Assembly: GCA_954871525.1 (NCBI GenBank)
Contig: OX940860.1
Coordinates: forward strand, 56,098,724 to 56,162,723
DNA length: 64,000 bases
Source of the DNA: Parietaria judaica
Lineage: Eukaryota; Streptophyta; Magnoliopsida; Rosales; Urticaceae
Direction: 5' to 3'
The notes beneath the pieces were generated by a model that had not been told where the DNA came from, searched no databases, and saw only the letters and a list, made by a program, of their open reading frames with translations. Shown here one piece after another: positions 10,777-31,456 of this stretch. Numbering within the stretch: position 1 is the first letter of the stretch; every line of letters begins with the position of its first letter. Position numbers and translations under genes: made by a program.

Positions 10777-11628
10777 GTGCATTAAGAATTAAATTTCAAC
10801 TTTCAAGTGGTTTATCATCAATTTACATTTTTACCATAACAAAAATGTTTTGAAACTTGACCCTGTTTCCTAGGGGCGAAGGCCCAACCCGATTTCAATA
10901 TGAACACCAAGCGTTCTGTCAAAAAAGTATATTTAAAAAATAAATAAAATGACTGGTCCCAGTTTATAAATCGGAACATGGTTGAATCTGTCAAAAACCA
11001 AATCGAGCTTTGTCTTAGTTAAGCATTTTTTTTAATAATTATTTTAACTTCTAAAAATTATAGTTTAGGCTTGTTATCATGGGTGTATTTTTATTAATAT
11101 TTTAATGGTCCATAAAAAAATGGGGATTATAGTAAGACCATCTTCATCCGACTAATCAATTTTATATTCTATTTTGTAATACATAATACATCGAACACTA
11201 CTCCTTTTCTATTCAAACTCTATTTTTACACTAAATTAAAATTAAAATTTAATCTTATATTCAACTTTCTCTTATTGAGATAACACCTTTTTTATTTATT
11301 TAGTATCTTTCAATTATACAACTTATTTATTATTTAAATAAAATATCACTTCATAAATTTATTTATCTTGATACCCGAGTATTAGTTATGTTTTGTAATT
11401 TTATTTCCAATTTTATTTTGTTGTAATGTGTTTTTATTACGTTATGTTGTTTTTTTCTTTTTTTGCATTTCGATGTTATTGTAATGTTATTTTCTTACGT
11501 TATTGGCACGCCAAATTTAGTGTGGCAATGTAGCTTTTAAGCTTCCCGCGATTTTTTTTTTATGTACAAATTTGTCTTTCTAATTAAGACGGCATGTCCT
11601 ATAAATTATGAACTAATTAAATTCGTAA
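10777..11628. other. AT-rich intergenic stretch before the Helitron
   Basis: No coding or structural feature was recognised. The base directly before the Helitron is A, as expected for Helitron insertion between A and T. Confidence 0.5.
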
Positions 11629-12364
11629 TCTATATATATTAAAAGGAGGAACTCACAAGTGATGTGGCAAGATGTAGATAAGGTATTGAGATTTATTCTT
11701 TTCTCATGAATAAAAGAGCTCATAACAAGGTAAAATTAATGTATTGAGATTTATTTTTTTTCTTAGATTTTTGAATATTTTTTTTAATAAAAAAGTTATT
11801 ATGCTTATTGATAACCAAGAAAATAATAACTGAATATTCAATTTAATTTAATGTGAATGTTAATGCAATCTATATATATTAAAAGGATGAACTATATTAA
11901 AAGGAGTGACTCACAAGTGATGTGGCAAGATGTAGATAAGGTATTGAGATTTATTCTTTTCTCATGAATAGAAGAGCTCATAACAAGGTAAAATCAATGT
12001 ATTGAGATTTCCTTTTTTCTTAGGTTTTTGAGTATTTTTTTTAATAAAAAAGTTATTATGCTTATTGATAACCAAGAAAATAATAATTGAATATTCAATT
12101 TAATTTAATGTGAATGTTAATGCAATCTATATATATTAAAAGGAGGAACTCACAAGTGATGTGGCAATATGTAAATAAGGTATTGAGATTTATTCTTTTC
12201 TCATAAATAGAAGAGCTCATAACAAGATAAAATTAATGTATTGAGATTTTCTTTTTTCTTAGATTTTTGAATATTTTTTTTAACAAAAAAATTATTATGC
12301 TTATTGATAACCAAGAAAATAATAACTGAATATTCAATTTGATTTATTGTGACTGTTAATGCAA
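11629..12364 (+). repeat. Three tandem copies of the Helitron 5' end
   Basis: Units of about 240, 257 and 239 bp start at 11629, 11869 and 12126. Each opens with the same TC-TATATATATTAAAAGG terminus and each is preceded by A. The middle copy has a small internal duplication of the ATTAAAAGGA stretch. The units differ from one another by scattered substitutions. Confidence 0.85.
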
Positions 12365-14119
12365 TATTAAGAAACGTTTCATGTATATGCATCCTAATCA
12401 AAAGACATTTCATTCTATTATATGTCAAAAGACATTTCATTGATTTTTTAAAAATATATAGCATTATGATCAATTGGATGATCTTTGATCTTTTATATTT
12501 TATAGCTTATCTTAGACTTTCGATTTCTCCTATTTATGACAAAATTCATTTATTTGTATTTATGAATAAATTTATTTATTAAAGTTTTGTCTTTTCATTC
12601 TATTTTAACTAGCTTATAAATAGAGTTTTTGTGTGATGAAAATACACACACACAAAAAAATACATTTCTATGTCTAATGATTTTTGTTATTTGTTCGGCA
12701 GGTTCAATACCACTAAAAACATCTTCTACCATGTAAAAGAACTCATATGAGTCTTATAATTCTCTCAGCTCATGTAATATATGATCAAAGTTCATAAAAT
12801 TACCCATACCATATGTTAATTAACAATTTAGAATTATGATATAATCTCTATATAACACATGTATTGGTTAGACCGCGTGGTTGTTGCTAATTTGAAAGAT
12901 GGGCCTTAACATTGATCATCGGGAGAAACCGTGGATCAAAAGTTGTGCCAACGTAATGCATTTTTTATTTATTTTATTTTTCAATATCCCGAAGATCTCA
13001 TGTACAGTATAGCTATTTGAATTTCACGTGAAAATAAAAATACATTATTTCCTAAACATGATTCATCATTCATGAAGTCCTTGCAAATATAAACGTAATA
13101 ATTGGAGTACACACATTCTTATTTTTTACTTTCAAAGATAAGAGTATACATCGAACAATGTAAATATATATTTATATATAATTCATTGATATTATATCCT
13201 ATCTTTCACTTTTTCTTTTCTTCTCTCTATGAGTTAAGAATTTTATTAATTTTTCTGTGTTTAATTACTAATAGATTGTTGGTTTCAATATTTTAGGGAC
13301 AACTACTGATCAAGGACTAGCTTTTATGTCTTCTTTTGTGTGATATTTGTTGAAGTCTAAATATTGGATTGATGATTTTATTGTTGTTGTCGCTATAGTA
13401 TGTTTGATTTGGTATATATATTCATGTTAATCTCACTATACTATGAATTTTGTTTTAGGATATTTCAAGAATGAGAACAAGCATAATTGAGCTCTGAGCA
13501 AATTGTGTTTATTGACCATTAATAATGGGTTACCAATTGATTAATGTATCCATATAATTTAATATCTTTATTATGTTAATTACCGTAAATCGTAATTATG
13601 CACAAGCCAAGTATATAGCTGCAACTGCAAGAACTGATATAATTAAGACATTCATTAGAGACATAAAGCAAACATATGCTTACAAATAATGTGCGACTGA
13701 TATAGATCTTAAACAGTATTTATCAAATCAAAATTTATTAATGACTTAAAATAGAGCAAGTTCTTTTTCCTAATGTACTAAAGAGATTTGAGAAAAAGTA
13801 CCTATTTTAAAAAATAATGTGGTAGATTCTCAAGCTTTACATTGCGTAGATTACCTATAGTCACGAAATTTGAGGTATTAATCCTCAAATTAATACCATT
13901 TTCACGTTTTGTGATTCACTACATAAACACTCCAATTTGAGGTTTTTGAGAAACATTTATATATGAAACCGATTTATTTTAAACTTTCTCTCTATATATA
14001 TATGCTCATATTTGATGAAAATTTCATTTGAAAATATTACTTGAAAATTATTGAGTTTGATGCGGATATAAATCTTTCGATTACTATACACAATCAAAAG
14101 AATAATTGATATTTTGTCT

Positions 14120-14136
14120 CCCGCGCAAAGCGCGGG
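14120..14136 (+). other. Helitron 3' terminal hairpin
   Basis: CCCGCGC and GCGCGGG pair around AAA, eleven bases before the CTAG end. It is a strong GC island in AT-rich DNA, the usual termination structure of Helitrons. Confidence 0.85.
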
Positions 14137-14159
14137 TATTCCACTAGTTAAATAATAAA

Positions 14160-14887
14160 AGGCACAAAAGTATATAAAATATTCAAATAGGCACAACACC
14201 AAGCCAAAAGACCAAGTCAAGGCAACTAACAATCATAAAAGCCCACGATCAGAAGCTAAAGGGCCAAAAGCCCAAAAACTATCTGGGAAAAATAAAGCAG
14301 GCCTGGGGCAGAAAATCATCCAAAATCCTGTCCGGATCAATTCAATCAAGACGACCAGAAAGCAGGACTACGGAGCCAAACTTCCGACGGCTATAATCAG
14401 TCAAATATCCCAGCTCGGCAAGAAAGACGCAAACGTGGAGCACGTGTCAGTTAGATAGCTAGTCAATCCGCCCAGTTTGGAGCTATGACCCTATGATTTC
14501 AGGAAGCTCAATGGGAAGATTGAAAGTTATAAATACCAAATCAAGACGAAGTACAAGACATACTTTCAATGAGAGAATCACTTACAACTTTTCAACCCGG
14601 AAATATATTGCGTAGAGAGTTATTATGGTATTCTGTTTTCCTTTTACTGTCCTAACACGAATTGTTGCCTATAGTTTTTCTGTTCATGTTCATTTATTTC
14701 AATAAACTTACAGAGGACGTAGTCAACTACCGCCTTGGGACGAACCTCTATAAAAGATCCTATCTTATTTCTAAAATGATAATCGGTATTTGAGAGTTTG
14801 CAACGCGAAAATCGGTATCCATCTTATTGAGCAAAAATCACACATTCTCATTCATTGCAACCGTTGAGGTGGAAAGCCACATCAACA
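14160..14887 (+). mobile_element. LTR-like fragment (Gypsy-type?), plus orientation
   Basis: A TATA-like GTTATAAATACC near 14527 and an AATAAA near 14700 are followed by CAGAGGACGTAGTCAACTACC and GACGAACCTCTATAAAAGA. The stretch ends CATCAACA at 14887, followed by ATTTCGGCGTGGGA, reminiscent of the start of some Gypsy interiors. The segment around 14711-14760 recurs inverted at about 56010-56060. The left limit is uncertain. No coding interior follows, so this is a truncated or solo LTR. Confidence 0.5.
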
Positions 14888-14949
14888 ATTTCGGCGTGGG
14901 ATATGTAGCTCAGATGGAGTAAACCCCCCACTCCATTCCAAAGAAATGC

Positions 14950-17780
14950 AGCTCAAATGCAGATGGTCTAAGTTGTCAATGATTTGTTTTGGAATACTCG
15001 TCGTTATTAATTTTTTAAAAAGATTGACCATTGTTTGGAAGGCCCCAAAAAATCTGGGACATTGCTCGAACAGAGTCGTTCATCTATAAATTTACCGTTC
15101 ATCTATGGATTTGGAACACTTAAATAATTTAATTATAGTTAATTTGATATACAATTTCTGGTTCTCCAATAAAGAGACTTCTTTCCAATATCTTTGATAG
15201 AGAGAATTCCCTGAGTGGTAATATACAAAGACCCTCTTTCAAAAATAGCCCAATGGAATTACTCAGCCTTTTTAACTCTGCTAAATCTAGTGACAATTAT
15301 ATCAAATCTCTCTTTCTCTCTCTCTCCTGACAAACCTAATATTGTTCCTTTGCCAAAACGCACAAGCAAGAAATGCATGCCTGTGAACAGAAGTTATTGG
15401 TGAGCAGAGCACACAAGGCAAAGCTGTGTGAAACTTGACTACAAGGAATCAAAACATTGAGATCTTGTTTAACTCTATCTCCTACCACAATCCTCACTTT
15501 TGCTGACACATTTTCTTGACATGAAGAGTATTTATAAAATAATAATAATAAAAAAGCTATAACATATTCCCTATAGATTATATCAACCAAGATTCTTGAA
15601 CTCAATGATGAAACTAGATTGAGATATTAAATCATTTACAAGCCACAGAAATTCCATTTTAATGTCATCCACAATTGATATGGGAATAAAGCTTTGCTCA
15701 AGAACCCTAGTTGGGTGTTGATGCAAAGCGCACAAGAGCTTGTTTTGAGGATGACACTTAGTCTAGCTTCCAATCAAATAAACATAATAGAGAGGAGGGG
15801 TGAAGATAAAAAAAAATAAAAAATTATATGTAATTTGAACGAATACAACAATCTCGCAAGGGATTATTCGAAGAAAAAAAAAAAAGACGAAGGGTCAAGG
15901 GTGGCTCCAGACGAACCGAATGCATCGAACAAAGAACCACAAACGCGTGACTTGCATATCAAAGATAAATATTTATTTTTAAACTTTGTATGCAACAATA
16001 TATTGACTTTACATATATAATCCTTCCTGTCTTTTAAGTTGATGATGGTGTAAAATAAAATTTTATCATATATATTGATCAACGCTTATAAAGTTGGAAG
16101 TAAATTTGAAGCGATAAATTCGGTTAAGCTAAGCTACCGATAACACTATACATACTGATTAACACTAATAAATTTTTATAATCAATTTGATCTTATTCTT
16201 TAAAGCGATAAATGTTGTTAACCCAATCAATTTTACCGCTACCAAATATAAAATATATACAAGTTTTTGTTCTCTAAAATAGATTATTGGGGTTTCCACC
16301 CACCTAACCTAATCATGGCGGAGAAGACTAATTTATTGAAACCACTTCAAAGACAATAACAGCCTCAAGTATCGTCATCTGTCTTTAACGTCCTATAAAC
16401 TATAAAAAAGTGTAACAAGTTACAACATATAGTCAAAAGTGTTACATTTAGGGACAGTGTTGAGGGAGAATGCACAATTATGGACTATAATGCCTAACAA
16501 CCTAGGCATCTTCTTATATGGTGGATGGAATCTAGGAAACAAAAGCCTTCTTCTATGCAGTGAAATCGGGCTTTTCTTTTTTTCATTCTTTCTTTCTTTT
16601 AGTCTCGCTAATGGCGAACATGAAAATAAAACATCATTTATACAGATTTCGGGGTCGATATCGTCATCGTGCCAGTGTAATCAACAAAACCACGAGCAAA
16701 GGCATAGTTCAGTTCAGTGGAAGTGCATGTCAACCTGTACTCTTGAGGTTTAAGGTTCATGTCTCATGACCAAGAAAAGTACTCAAGTTGTAATCAACTG
16801 CTTCGACAAGTGCCCAAGTTCGGTAAAATAGTAGTTTCGTCTAATTTATTTTAAAAAAGTTAAATCTCAAATAATTTTATTAAACAATAAAAGCAATAAA
16901 ATTAAAGTAAAATTGGGTGGGGGTTACATATGTCCCTCCATTAGCCTTTTCTAACAGAAACTGGACTACTGTTTTACTGAACTTAGATACTTTTTCCACT
17001 GTGAAAAGAACCTTGGTACCACACATTTGACTCTAACTTGGGTACTTTTGCCGCAAATAACAAAAGAAACACAAACAAAATAAGTGGCAAAAGGAAGCTA
17101 CATCTTGTCCTTAATTTCAGGGTCTCTATTATTAGTTACCCGGAGGTAAGATCATAGGAAAAAAGTTGATTATAGGGGCATTATAGTATCCTACAGAGAA
17201 CTTGATCCACTCTATACAATGACCCGGTTTAAACCTGATAGGTCCCGAACAATAATCATATAAAAAAAAAAAAAACTCATCGAGGATACAAATTTTGGCA
17301 ATTTTATAAATAATAATCAAACTTCAGTTGATAGTTCGAGAGCTAGACCGGAAAGTCTCTAAATTTGTTCAATAGAAAAAACTAATCTTATATAATCTAA
17401 GTAGCCCTCAATCGTAAAAGTGCCGATAAAGGTCTAACACAACCCTTCTAATCACGCTCTCTTAAGCCCAAACCTAGGAGAAAAGATTCACGATAAAATA
17501 CGCACGGAAATAATGTAATAAAAGGTGAATAGTGAGCAAAACAAATAGTTTTGGGTACTCACTTTTTCTTTTTTTCCACCAAAAAAAAAAAAAAGCATTG
17601 TTCATCGACCAACCCGCCCATTTCAACCAATAATAGAAGACTAAGATCTAAGTAAGAAAATTGAAGGACTGACTATACAAAGTCCAAAGACCTACAATTT
17701 ATAAACAAGAGACATTGCAGAGGTTAAAGTAAAAACATACCAGAACAAGAATTCCCATATTAATTTTGTAGCAAGTGTGA
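14950..17780. other. Intergenic stretch downstream of the MIRO gene
   Basis: Short open frames only. The minus-strand frame at 15336-15605 and the plus-strand frame at 16439-16753 do not resemble any family I know. Poly-A and poly-T tracts occur at about 15870, 17265 and 17580. Confidence 0.5.
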
Positions 17781-17785
17781 TAGTA

Positions 17786-25638
<7,853 letters not shown>

Positions 25639-25744
25639 GGGAGGTTGTGGAAGGCGCGAAAGTGAGAGAGATTGGAAACGTAATAAATGTGATGCTCGAT
25701 ATTCCGAGTTATGTTCTCCGACTCCCAGGATTGACGAGTCCAAA

Positions 25745-25776
25745 ATTAAATTAAATTAAATTAAATTAAATTAGGG
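25745..25776. repeat. AAATT pentanucleotide microsatellite
   Basis: About six units of AAATT lie about 110 bp upstream of the MIRO start codon, in the promoter or leader. Confidence 0.85.
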
Positions 25777-25977
25777 ATAATCGCGGCATAAGTATCTAAT
25801 GTATAGTAAATTGGGTTTCGAACTATGGGTATTTTGAAGTTTGAACAATAAAAATTGTTAATCCCAGTGAAAATTAGATATGTCAATCATCGTATACATA
25901 AGCCAAGGTTAAGAAACAGAGGTGACACAAGAAAGACGGTAAAAAAAAATAGTAATAAATTTTGACAGTTATGAACA

Positions 25978-26420
25978 AATTTAAAAAGGAGAATAGTCTC
26001 TCTAGATAGTATATAAGGGCACATACTTGAATTTCAATTTTTAAAAATGATAAATTAGGAGTAAATTTGAAATCTCAATGTCTTCATTTTATTGTGCTAA
26101 ATACTCATCCAATTCATCTTTTTCGAAATACTTTGATCTTATTGTGTCTTAAGTACGAGCAGAGCTATTCATGCATGAGCGGAGCGTATTCATGTGCATA
26201 CAATGAGATATTAACCGCAGCCATAAGCAATTCAATTTCTTGAGATATTTATTACTGTTACAGAGAAATTCAATTTATTTGAATTTCAAGATGTGAAAGA
26301 CAATCGACTACACATATCTAATTATTTTTTTGTTATGTATTCTATTTTTGAATTCTAAAAACAAAGTATTTCCTTTCTTTTTCCTTCAGCATGACAAAAT
26401 ATTATGTTTATATAGATTAT
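25978..26420. repeat. MIRO upstream flank, copy 1 of a dispersed duplication
   Basis: This block resembles 27057-27890 in order and orientation. Shared landmarks are GAGAATA(G/A)TCT, a TTGAA(T/C)TTCAATTT stretch, TATTCATGCATGA, CATAAGCAATT and CTACACATATCTAATTATT. Confidence 0.75.
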
Positions 26421-26689
26421 GTTAACATAAGAGACATCGCATATCATGAGACTAGCATTTAAGAGACTTTATTGAGTTATTGGAAATGGAAATGAAACGA
26501 TGGTCTTCTTAACCATGAGAATAGGAAAAGTGGTAAGCAATATCATAAATGAATTGTTAACTTGCAAACGATAAACATCAATTACACATATTATTATATA
26601 ATTCATTAAAAGTTAGATATAAGTCTCATTCATGCCGTTGCGAGGCCAAATACCCAGGTATGTAGATACTGCAGCGCTCTGAAACGCCC

Positions 26690-26740
26690 GTTTGAGATCC
26701 AGACGGCAACCTACTACCACAATTTAAACCAGAGGTTTTA
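26690..26740 (-). pseudogene. Possible relic of MIRO exon 3
   Basis: Read on the minus strand, this short stretch gives IVVVGCRLDLK, against PVIVVGCKLDLR in exon 3 of the intact gene 2.2 kb away. The nucleotide match covers about 40 bp and is imperfect, and no other exon was found beside it. GCKLD is typical of MIRO rather than of plant ROP GTPases, which have GTKLD. The relic lies between the two copies of the duplicated flank, which supports a decayed tandem gene copy. The match is short and could be chance. Confidence 0.4.
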
Positions 26741-27056
26741 ACTCTGGAACTTTCTCCGAGGTAGTAGCCCCTACTTGATTGGCCCAACCCCATTTCGGCT
26801 TCCTATTGTTATATTTTTATTCAGAAAGGCAAAAAATTTCTCTCTTTGATGGATTCTCCATTACTGTTGATAGGCACTGCATTAAAGCTTCTCTCAATTA
26901 TACCGCTGGTTTTTGCCTAATGTATTCTTAATAAATTTTAATTTATATATACAGTGTTTTGATTTCATATATTTGCCCCTCCATTTCTCTTATTTCACTT
27001 AAATGTTTCACTTTTTTTCTTTCTTTCTTGTTTACTTAAGACTTTGGAGGATACAA

Positions 27057-27151
27057 ATTTAAAAAGAGAATAATCTATATAGTAAATAAGGGCATCGTAC
27101 TTTTTTTTTTTAAACCCAATAAGGGCATCATACTTGAACTTCAATTTAAAG

Positions 27152-27182
<31 letters not shown>

Positions 27183-27890
27183 TAGGAGCAAATTAGAAAT
27201 CTCAATGACTTATTTTATTGTGCTTAAATACCTTATAATTTATCCCGTTCATCTTTTTCTAACTGTTTTGACCTTATTGTGTCAAGTATAAACGGAGCTA
27301 TTCATGCATGAATGTATGCATGTGCATACAGTGAGATATTTACCGCAATCATAAGCAATTTAATTTCCTGAGATATGTGTTACAGTTACGAGAAATTCAA
27401 CTTCTTTTCGAATGGTTTGGTGAGTTATTTGAGTTGCAAGATATAGCGAAAGAAACTCAACTACACATATCTAATTATTGCTCATATATAATATAAATAA
27501 TCACTAAAGTATATTATAATTAGTTTGAGAAATTAATGGAGAAAAAGTATTGACTTTTGTGCAATTAAACACGTATTTTAAAACTTCTAGGGACGAATGT
27601 ACTCGTGTTATTAACTTTGATGCAATGATAAACTCATATATAGTAAAGCACTTATACCACGAAGCGATAATAATACCGTAAAACGACAACAGTATCATAA
27701 AGTTGAAAAACAACTTTTGTTTACACAATTTCACTCGATTGTACACTTATACAATTTTGTAAGAGCGATACTACCACTAAAGTAAAAAACACTAGTACTT
27801 GCGCTATAAATTGCTCTAAATATTTCGTTTCTTTTTCTCTCAATATGACAAACAAAATGTTATGTTTATACGTGTATATATATATATTAA
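27057..27890. repeat. MIRO upstream flank, copy 2, with an internal insertion
   Basis: Matches 25978-26420 up to CTACACATATCTAATTATT (near 27480). The match resumes at about 27815 with TTTCTTTTTCTCTCAATATGACAAA. About 330 bp between these points has no counterpart in copy 1. A TA microsatellite sits at 27151-27179. Confidence 0.7.
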
Positions 27891-27919
27891 TGCGTAAAAA
27901 TAGCTTTAACTTAGAGTCA

Positions 27920-28921
27920 GATCCAAGGTTCGGGTCCCGAGCTGGACCCGCTGAACACTTGGATGATTGAATGCTGAGTCAACGTGGGTTGACTGATGAT
28001 CATCAAAGTTAGACGCGAATTCGTCGTCTTGGATGAGTCTCCGGGCTGTTCTCGATCGGCGATCCTTGGCAAACCTCCTTCCTTGGCGAGCTCCTCGTCG
28101 GGGCGAAGTCCTTGTCTTGGCGAAGCTTCTCGTCTAAGCGAACTCCGGTCTTGATGAAGCTCCGAGATGTTCTTGATGATTCTTCGTGATTTCCCTTCCT
28201 TGGCGAGCTCCTATGGCGAGGGAAGACCTGCAAAAAAAGGTAGATCAGGCTCGTGCCCCGTCGCTTATGGCTGGGCGAGGCTGCCTACGTATCTCAGTTT
28301 AAGAGTATCAGGTCCCACGTAGTTCAGGGTTAGTGATAAATGGCGGGTGAATGGCGATGTGGTTTGACTCGTCGGAAGTGCCGATGTTGGCGGTGCGGGG
28401 GTGACCCTTGGCCAGGTGGCGAGGGTATTACCGGCGTGAGATGCTCATTGTCAACCTCGTAGGTGTTGGCGAACTCGTTGTGGCGAGGGTTGCTCATTGT
28501 CGACCTCATTGTGGCGAGGGCCTTAACCTAGCGAGGGACTCCTTCGTCGACTCGTCGAACAACCTTCCCGTCGAGGCTAAGTCTCAATGATGGATCTCTT
28601 CTCATACGAGCCTCTGCTGGCGAGCTCCCAGGGCTCACCAGGATAGAGGGCGAATTTATAGAGAGAGAAAGCTAGAGAGAGAAGCTGTGAGTGAGTGTGG
28701 AAATGAGGAGGGGAAGAATCCTATTTATAGGACAACCAACTCCCTATAATTGCACATAGGGGGGCCTGCAAATTTTGCACTTGCAGGAGGGGCCTTGCCG
28801 TGGCTCTTAGCCCTGTCGAGGGGCTCGTTGGTGCTTCTTGGCTCGTCTTTGATGTCTTCTCGTTGTCTGCGAGTTTATATGTTGAGTCTGGGGGAATATG
28901 GAGGATTTCCCGGGGATCTTC
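27920..28921 (-). mobile_element. GC-richer LTR-like fragment, minus orientation
   Basis: Base composition rises sharply against both neighbours. On the minus strand a CCTATAAATAGG box (about 28723-28735) is followed by a CT-rich leader and then a long stretch of GGCGAG/CTCGCC motifs, the plan of an LTR promoter and R-U5. No protein-coding interior is attached, and the limits are uncertain. Confidence 0.45.
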
Positions 28922-30720
28922 TGTTGGACATATGTGTCCTTAAACAAGATATTTTATCCATTTGTAAAATATTATGATATGTCATTGAATAAAGATGATA
29001 CTTATTATGTTAATCTTATTATAGTTTCTGGTAGAGTAAAATAGAATGTTTGTTTCCTTAGTTCATAAAGGATGCAATTATGTTATTATTATCACAGCAG
29101 AGTCAATGTGAGGAAGAATTAATAATCATAATAAATGAACTTAAAATGTCCGTGACCTGATTAACTGGGTGGGAGCCCATTAATTGTATAAGGTCATTAA
29201 TGTGACTAAGTGACAATCCTATTCTGGATTTTGTGTGTGTCACACTCACTAGAAGTGCATTAAGTATGAAGTGTCTTCATACTGGACTGGACCTGACTTA
29301 AACTCCGGAAGTTATCATATAAGATCGTCACTGATAACTTGGAGTTGAGTCACTGGTAGATGATCAAATGGATATTCGATCTAAGTCCTGAGTGATCTTG
29401 AGTCCGAGCTGCTGGCTTGATTGTTCTTTTATTTAACCATTACAGAACACAATATATTATCGTTGTTCCCAACACTATTATTTTGGGAACATGATAGTCA
29501 ACAGTAAGGGTAGCTTGGTCATAGACATGGGCATCACACAGCTCTCTTCAGAGTCATGATGATTCCCTTGATTGTCGGTGGTGAGAAATGAGAGGTACCC
29601 GTGCGCAACTTATGAATCGAAACCATAAGTGGGTTACTCATAATATTACTGACTGAGTCAAGGATGAAAATGCAATGAGGGGCATAACGGTAGAAACCGC
29701 CTGCTCTTGTATGGATCATCAAGTGAAAGATCAATAACCCGAATTTGATTGTATCCATGGACACCCTGCTGTATTTAAGGGAATAATATATACTGTATCA
29801 CTAAAGAGTGCAGCCTCGGGTTTATAGTGAAATAACACCAAGGTTTGACGAACACCCTAGCAGTTCGTTGGAGCTTAAGTGATACGGGTCCATGGTCCCC
29901 ACGATAGCTCTGTAACGGATGATATGTACGTGATAAAAACATTTTGAAATGTTTTTAAGATCATTTGGCAAGACTCATAAAACTGAAGTCTGTGACTGAC
30001 ATCAGATAGTTTTATCAGTAGCGTGATAAAAGTACCATATCTTGGTAACCGAAATTAACTGACAAAAGAAAGTAGAATTTGGATTTTCTGTCAACATGAA
30101 AGGTGTTGGAAATTAAATTCTAAGAAACTTTGCTTTTGGAACCGAGTCATTTCGACGTACGGTTTGTGATTAAGAGAATTTCAGTTTGTGATCGTTTCGG
30201 TAAACTATGAAATTAAATCACATGTCACGATTTTAAATGATGGTGTGACACCATGACATTTGAATGTGTGATATTGAGATCAGAGAATATTAATATAATT
30301 TAATTATTCGAATTTCTCAAAGCCCACCAATTTGGAGGCTCCTCTAGTGTTTCTGAATGGGCTAGGATCAGCAGTTGGGCTTCTCAAAGCCTTCGAGCTC
30401 CAAAACAAAACGACACCAAGCTCTCCTCTCGTTGCCAAGCCAAACGACACTAATCTTCCTCCATTTAAAAACAGAGGTAAAATGGGTCATTTTGGTAGTA
30501 ATAAAAGAAGAACAGAGGACCTTCAATCCTCATGCAGTGGAGACGTGAAGCAAAACAGAGACTCTAGTCTCTGTGAAGGTGGTCACCGCATGCTTCTGGG
30601 GGATACGGATGGAAGAGCAAGCAAGAGTTTGGTGGCCCCGATGGGGACTCATTCCGAAGCTACGGAGATGGAGGTTTCGACAACGATGCGCCTCGGGCGG
30701 ATCGACCGGTCGCAATGAAA
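28922..30720 (+). mobile_element. Partial Copia-type LTR (LTR A), plus orientation
   Basis: Starts TGTTGGACATATGTGTCC and matches the inverse of the LTRs at 36611-39361 and 59183-62112 up to about 30310. Beyond that, sequence from about 30315 to 30720 has no match in those LTRs and may be a variant U3/R or unrelated DNA. There is no polypurine tract or coding interior at either side, so it is a solo or truncated LTR. Confidence 0.7.
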
Positions 30721-30779
30721 ACAGTTTGTTGGAACTTATATATTATTATTATTTCCACTGGAATTAGTATTCGTTCTTA

Positions 30780-31402
30780 GTCTCATGTCAGTTCGTTTTC
30801 TTCAATTGAACAACTCCATAACAATACGCTTTTCCTCAATTAAAACTAGCCTTTTAATGTCTCCCCTTTCACGTTTTTTGGTGGCTTCCTAATTCTCTCT
30901 CAGAATAATAGGTTTCATTTACATTTTGTTTGCATAACCTTGCCGCTCATTTTCTCAAGTAAGCATTCATTTTCATTGTCTGTTGGCTAGGCATTTGCTC
31001 AGATTTAGCCCTATATCTATTCACGATGTGTTTTTCATATATATTCCATTTTTATTGAGAATTATTTAGAATATTTTTATCATTAGATGTTATCTATTCA
31101 ACAGATGCTTATGTATTTTATTTAGTATGCTTTCACCAAATCAAGAATTCTTTCTTCTAAATTTTGGCTGTTCAAAGTTGAGGTTTTTTTTAAGGTTAGA
31201 ATAGTACCCTATATGAACACTTACCGCGTTCTTTCCCAAAAGACCTTTGTATCCAAATAGTGATAATATTTATCTAGCATTTCTCGCTTCATGTCTCTTT
31301 AAAGCTTTTGAGTTAAATTTGGTTGTTCATTTTATCTTATATAACCTCCTAAACTAGATGACTTGATTTATATCTCAATGTTCAGACTTTCGGTCCTCCA
31401 GT

Positions 31403-31456
<54 letters not shown>

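Larger units (their letters stand above)
11629..14147 (+). mobile_element. Non-autonomous Helitron
   Basis: The 5' end begins TCTATATATATTAAAAGG directly after an A. The 3' end carries a hairpin of 7-bp arms (14120-14126 and 14130-14136, loop AAA) followed ten bases later by CTAG (14144-14147), with T as the next base. This matches the established Helitron plan of 5'-TC, 3' hairpin, CTRR, and insertion between A and T. The 2.5-kb interior is AT-rich. I found no Rep or helicase coding, so the element would depend on an autonomous relative. Confidence 0.85.

Noticed and set aside
15336..15605. Minus-strand 89-codon frame downstream of MIRO
   Set aside because: No recognisable family, splice pattern or conserved motif. 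It is not supported as a gene.
29534..29764. Open frame antisense to LTR A, repeated in LTR B at 38433-38753
   Set aside because: It recurs only because the LTRs are copies of each other and it is degraded in LTR C. It shows no known domain.
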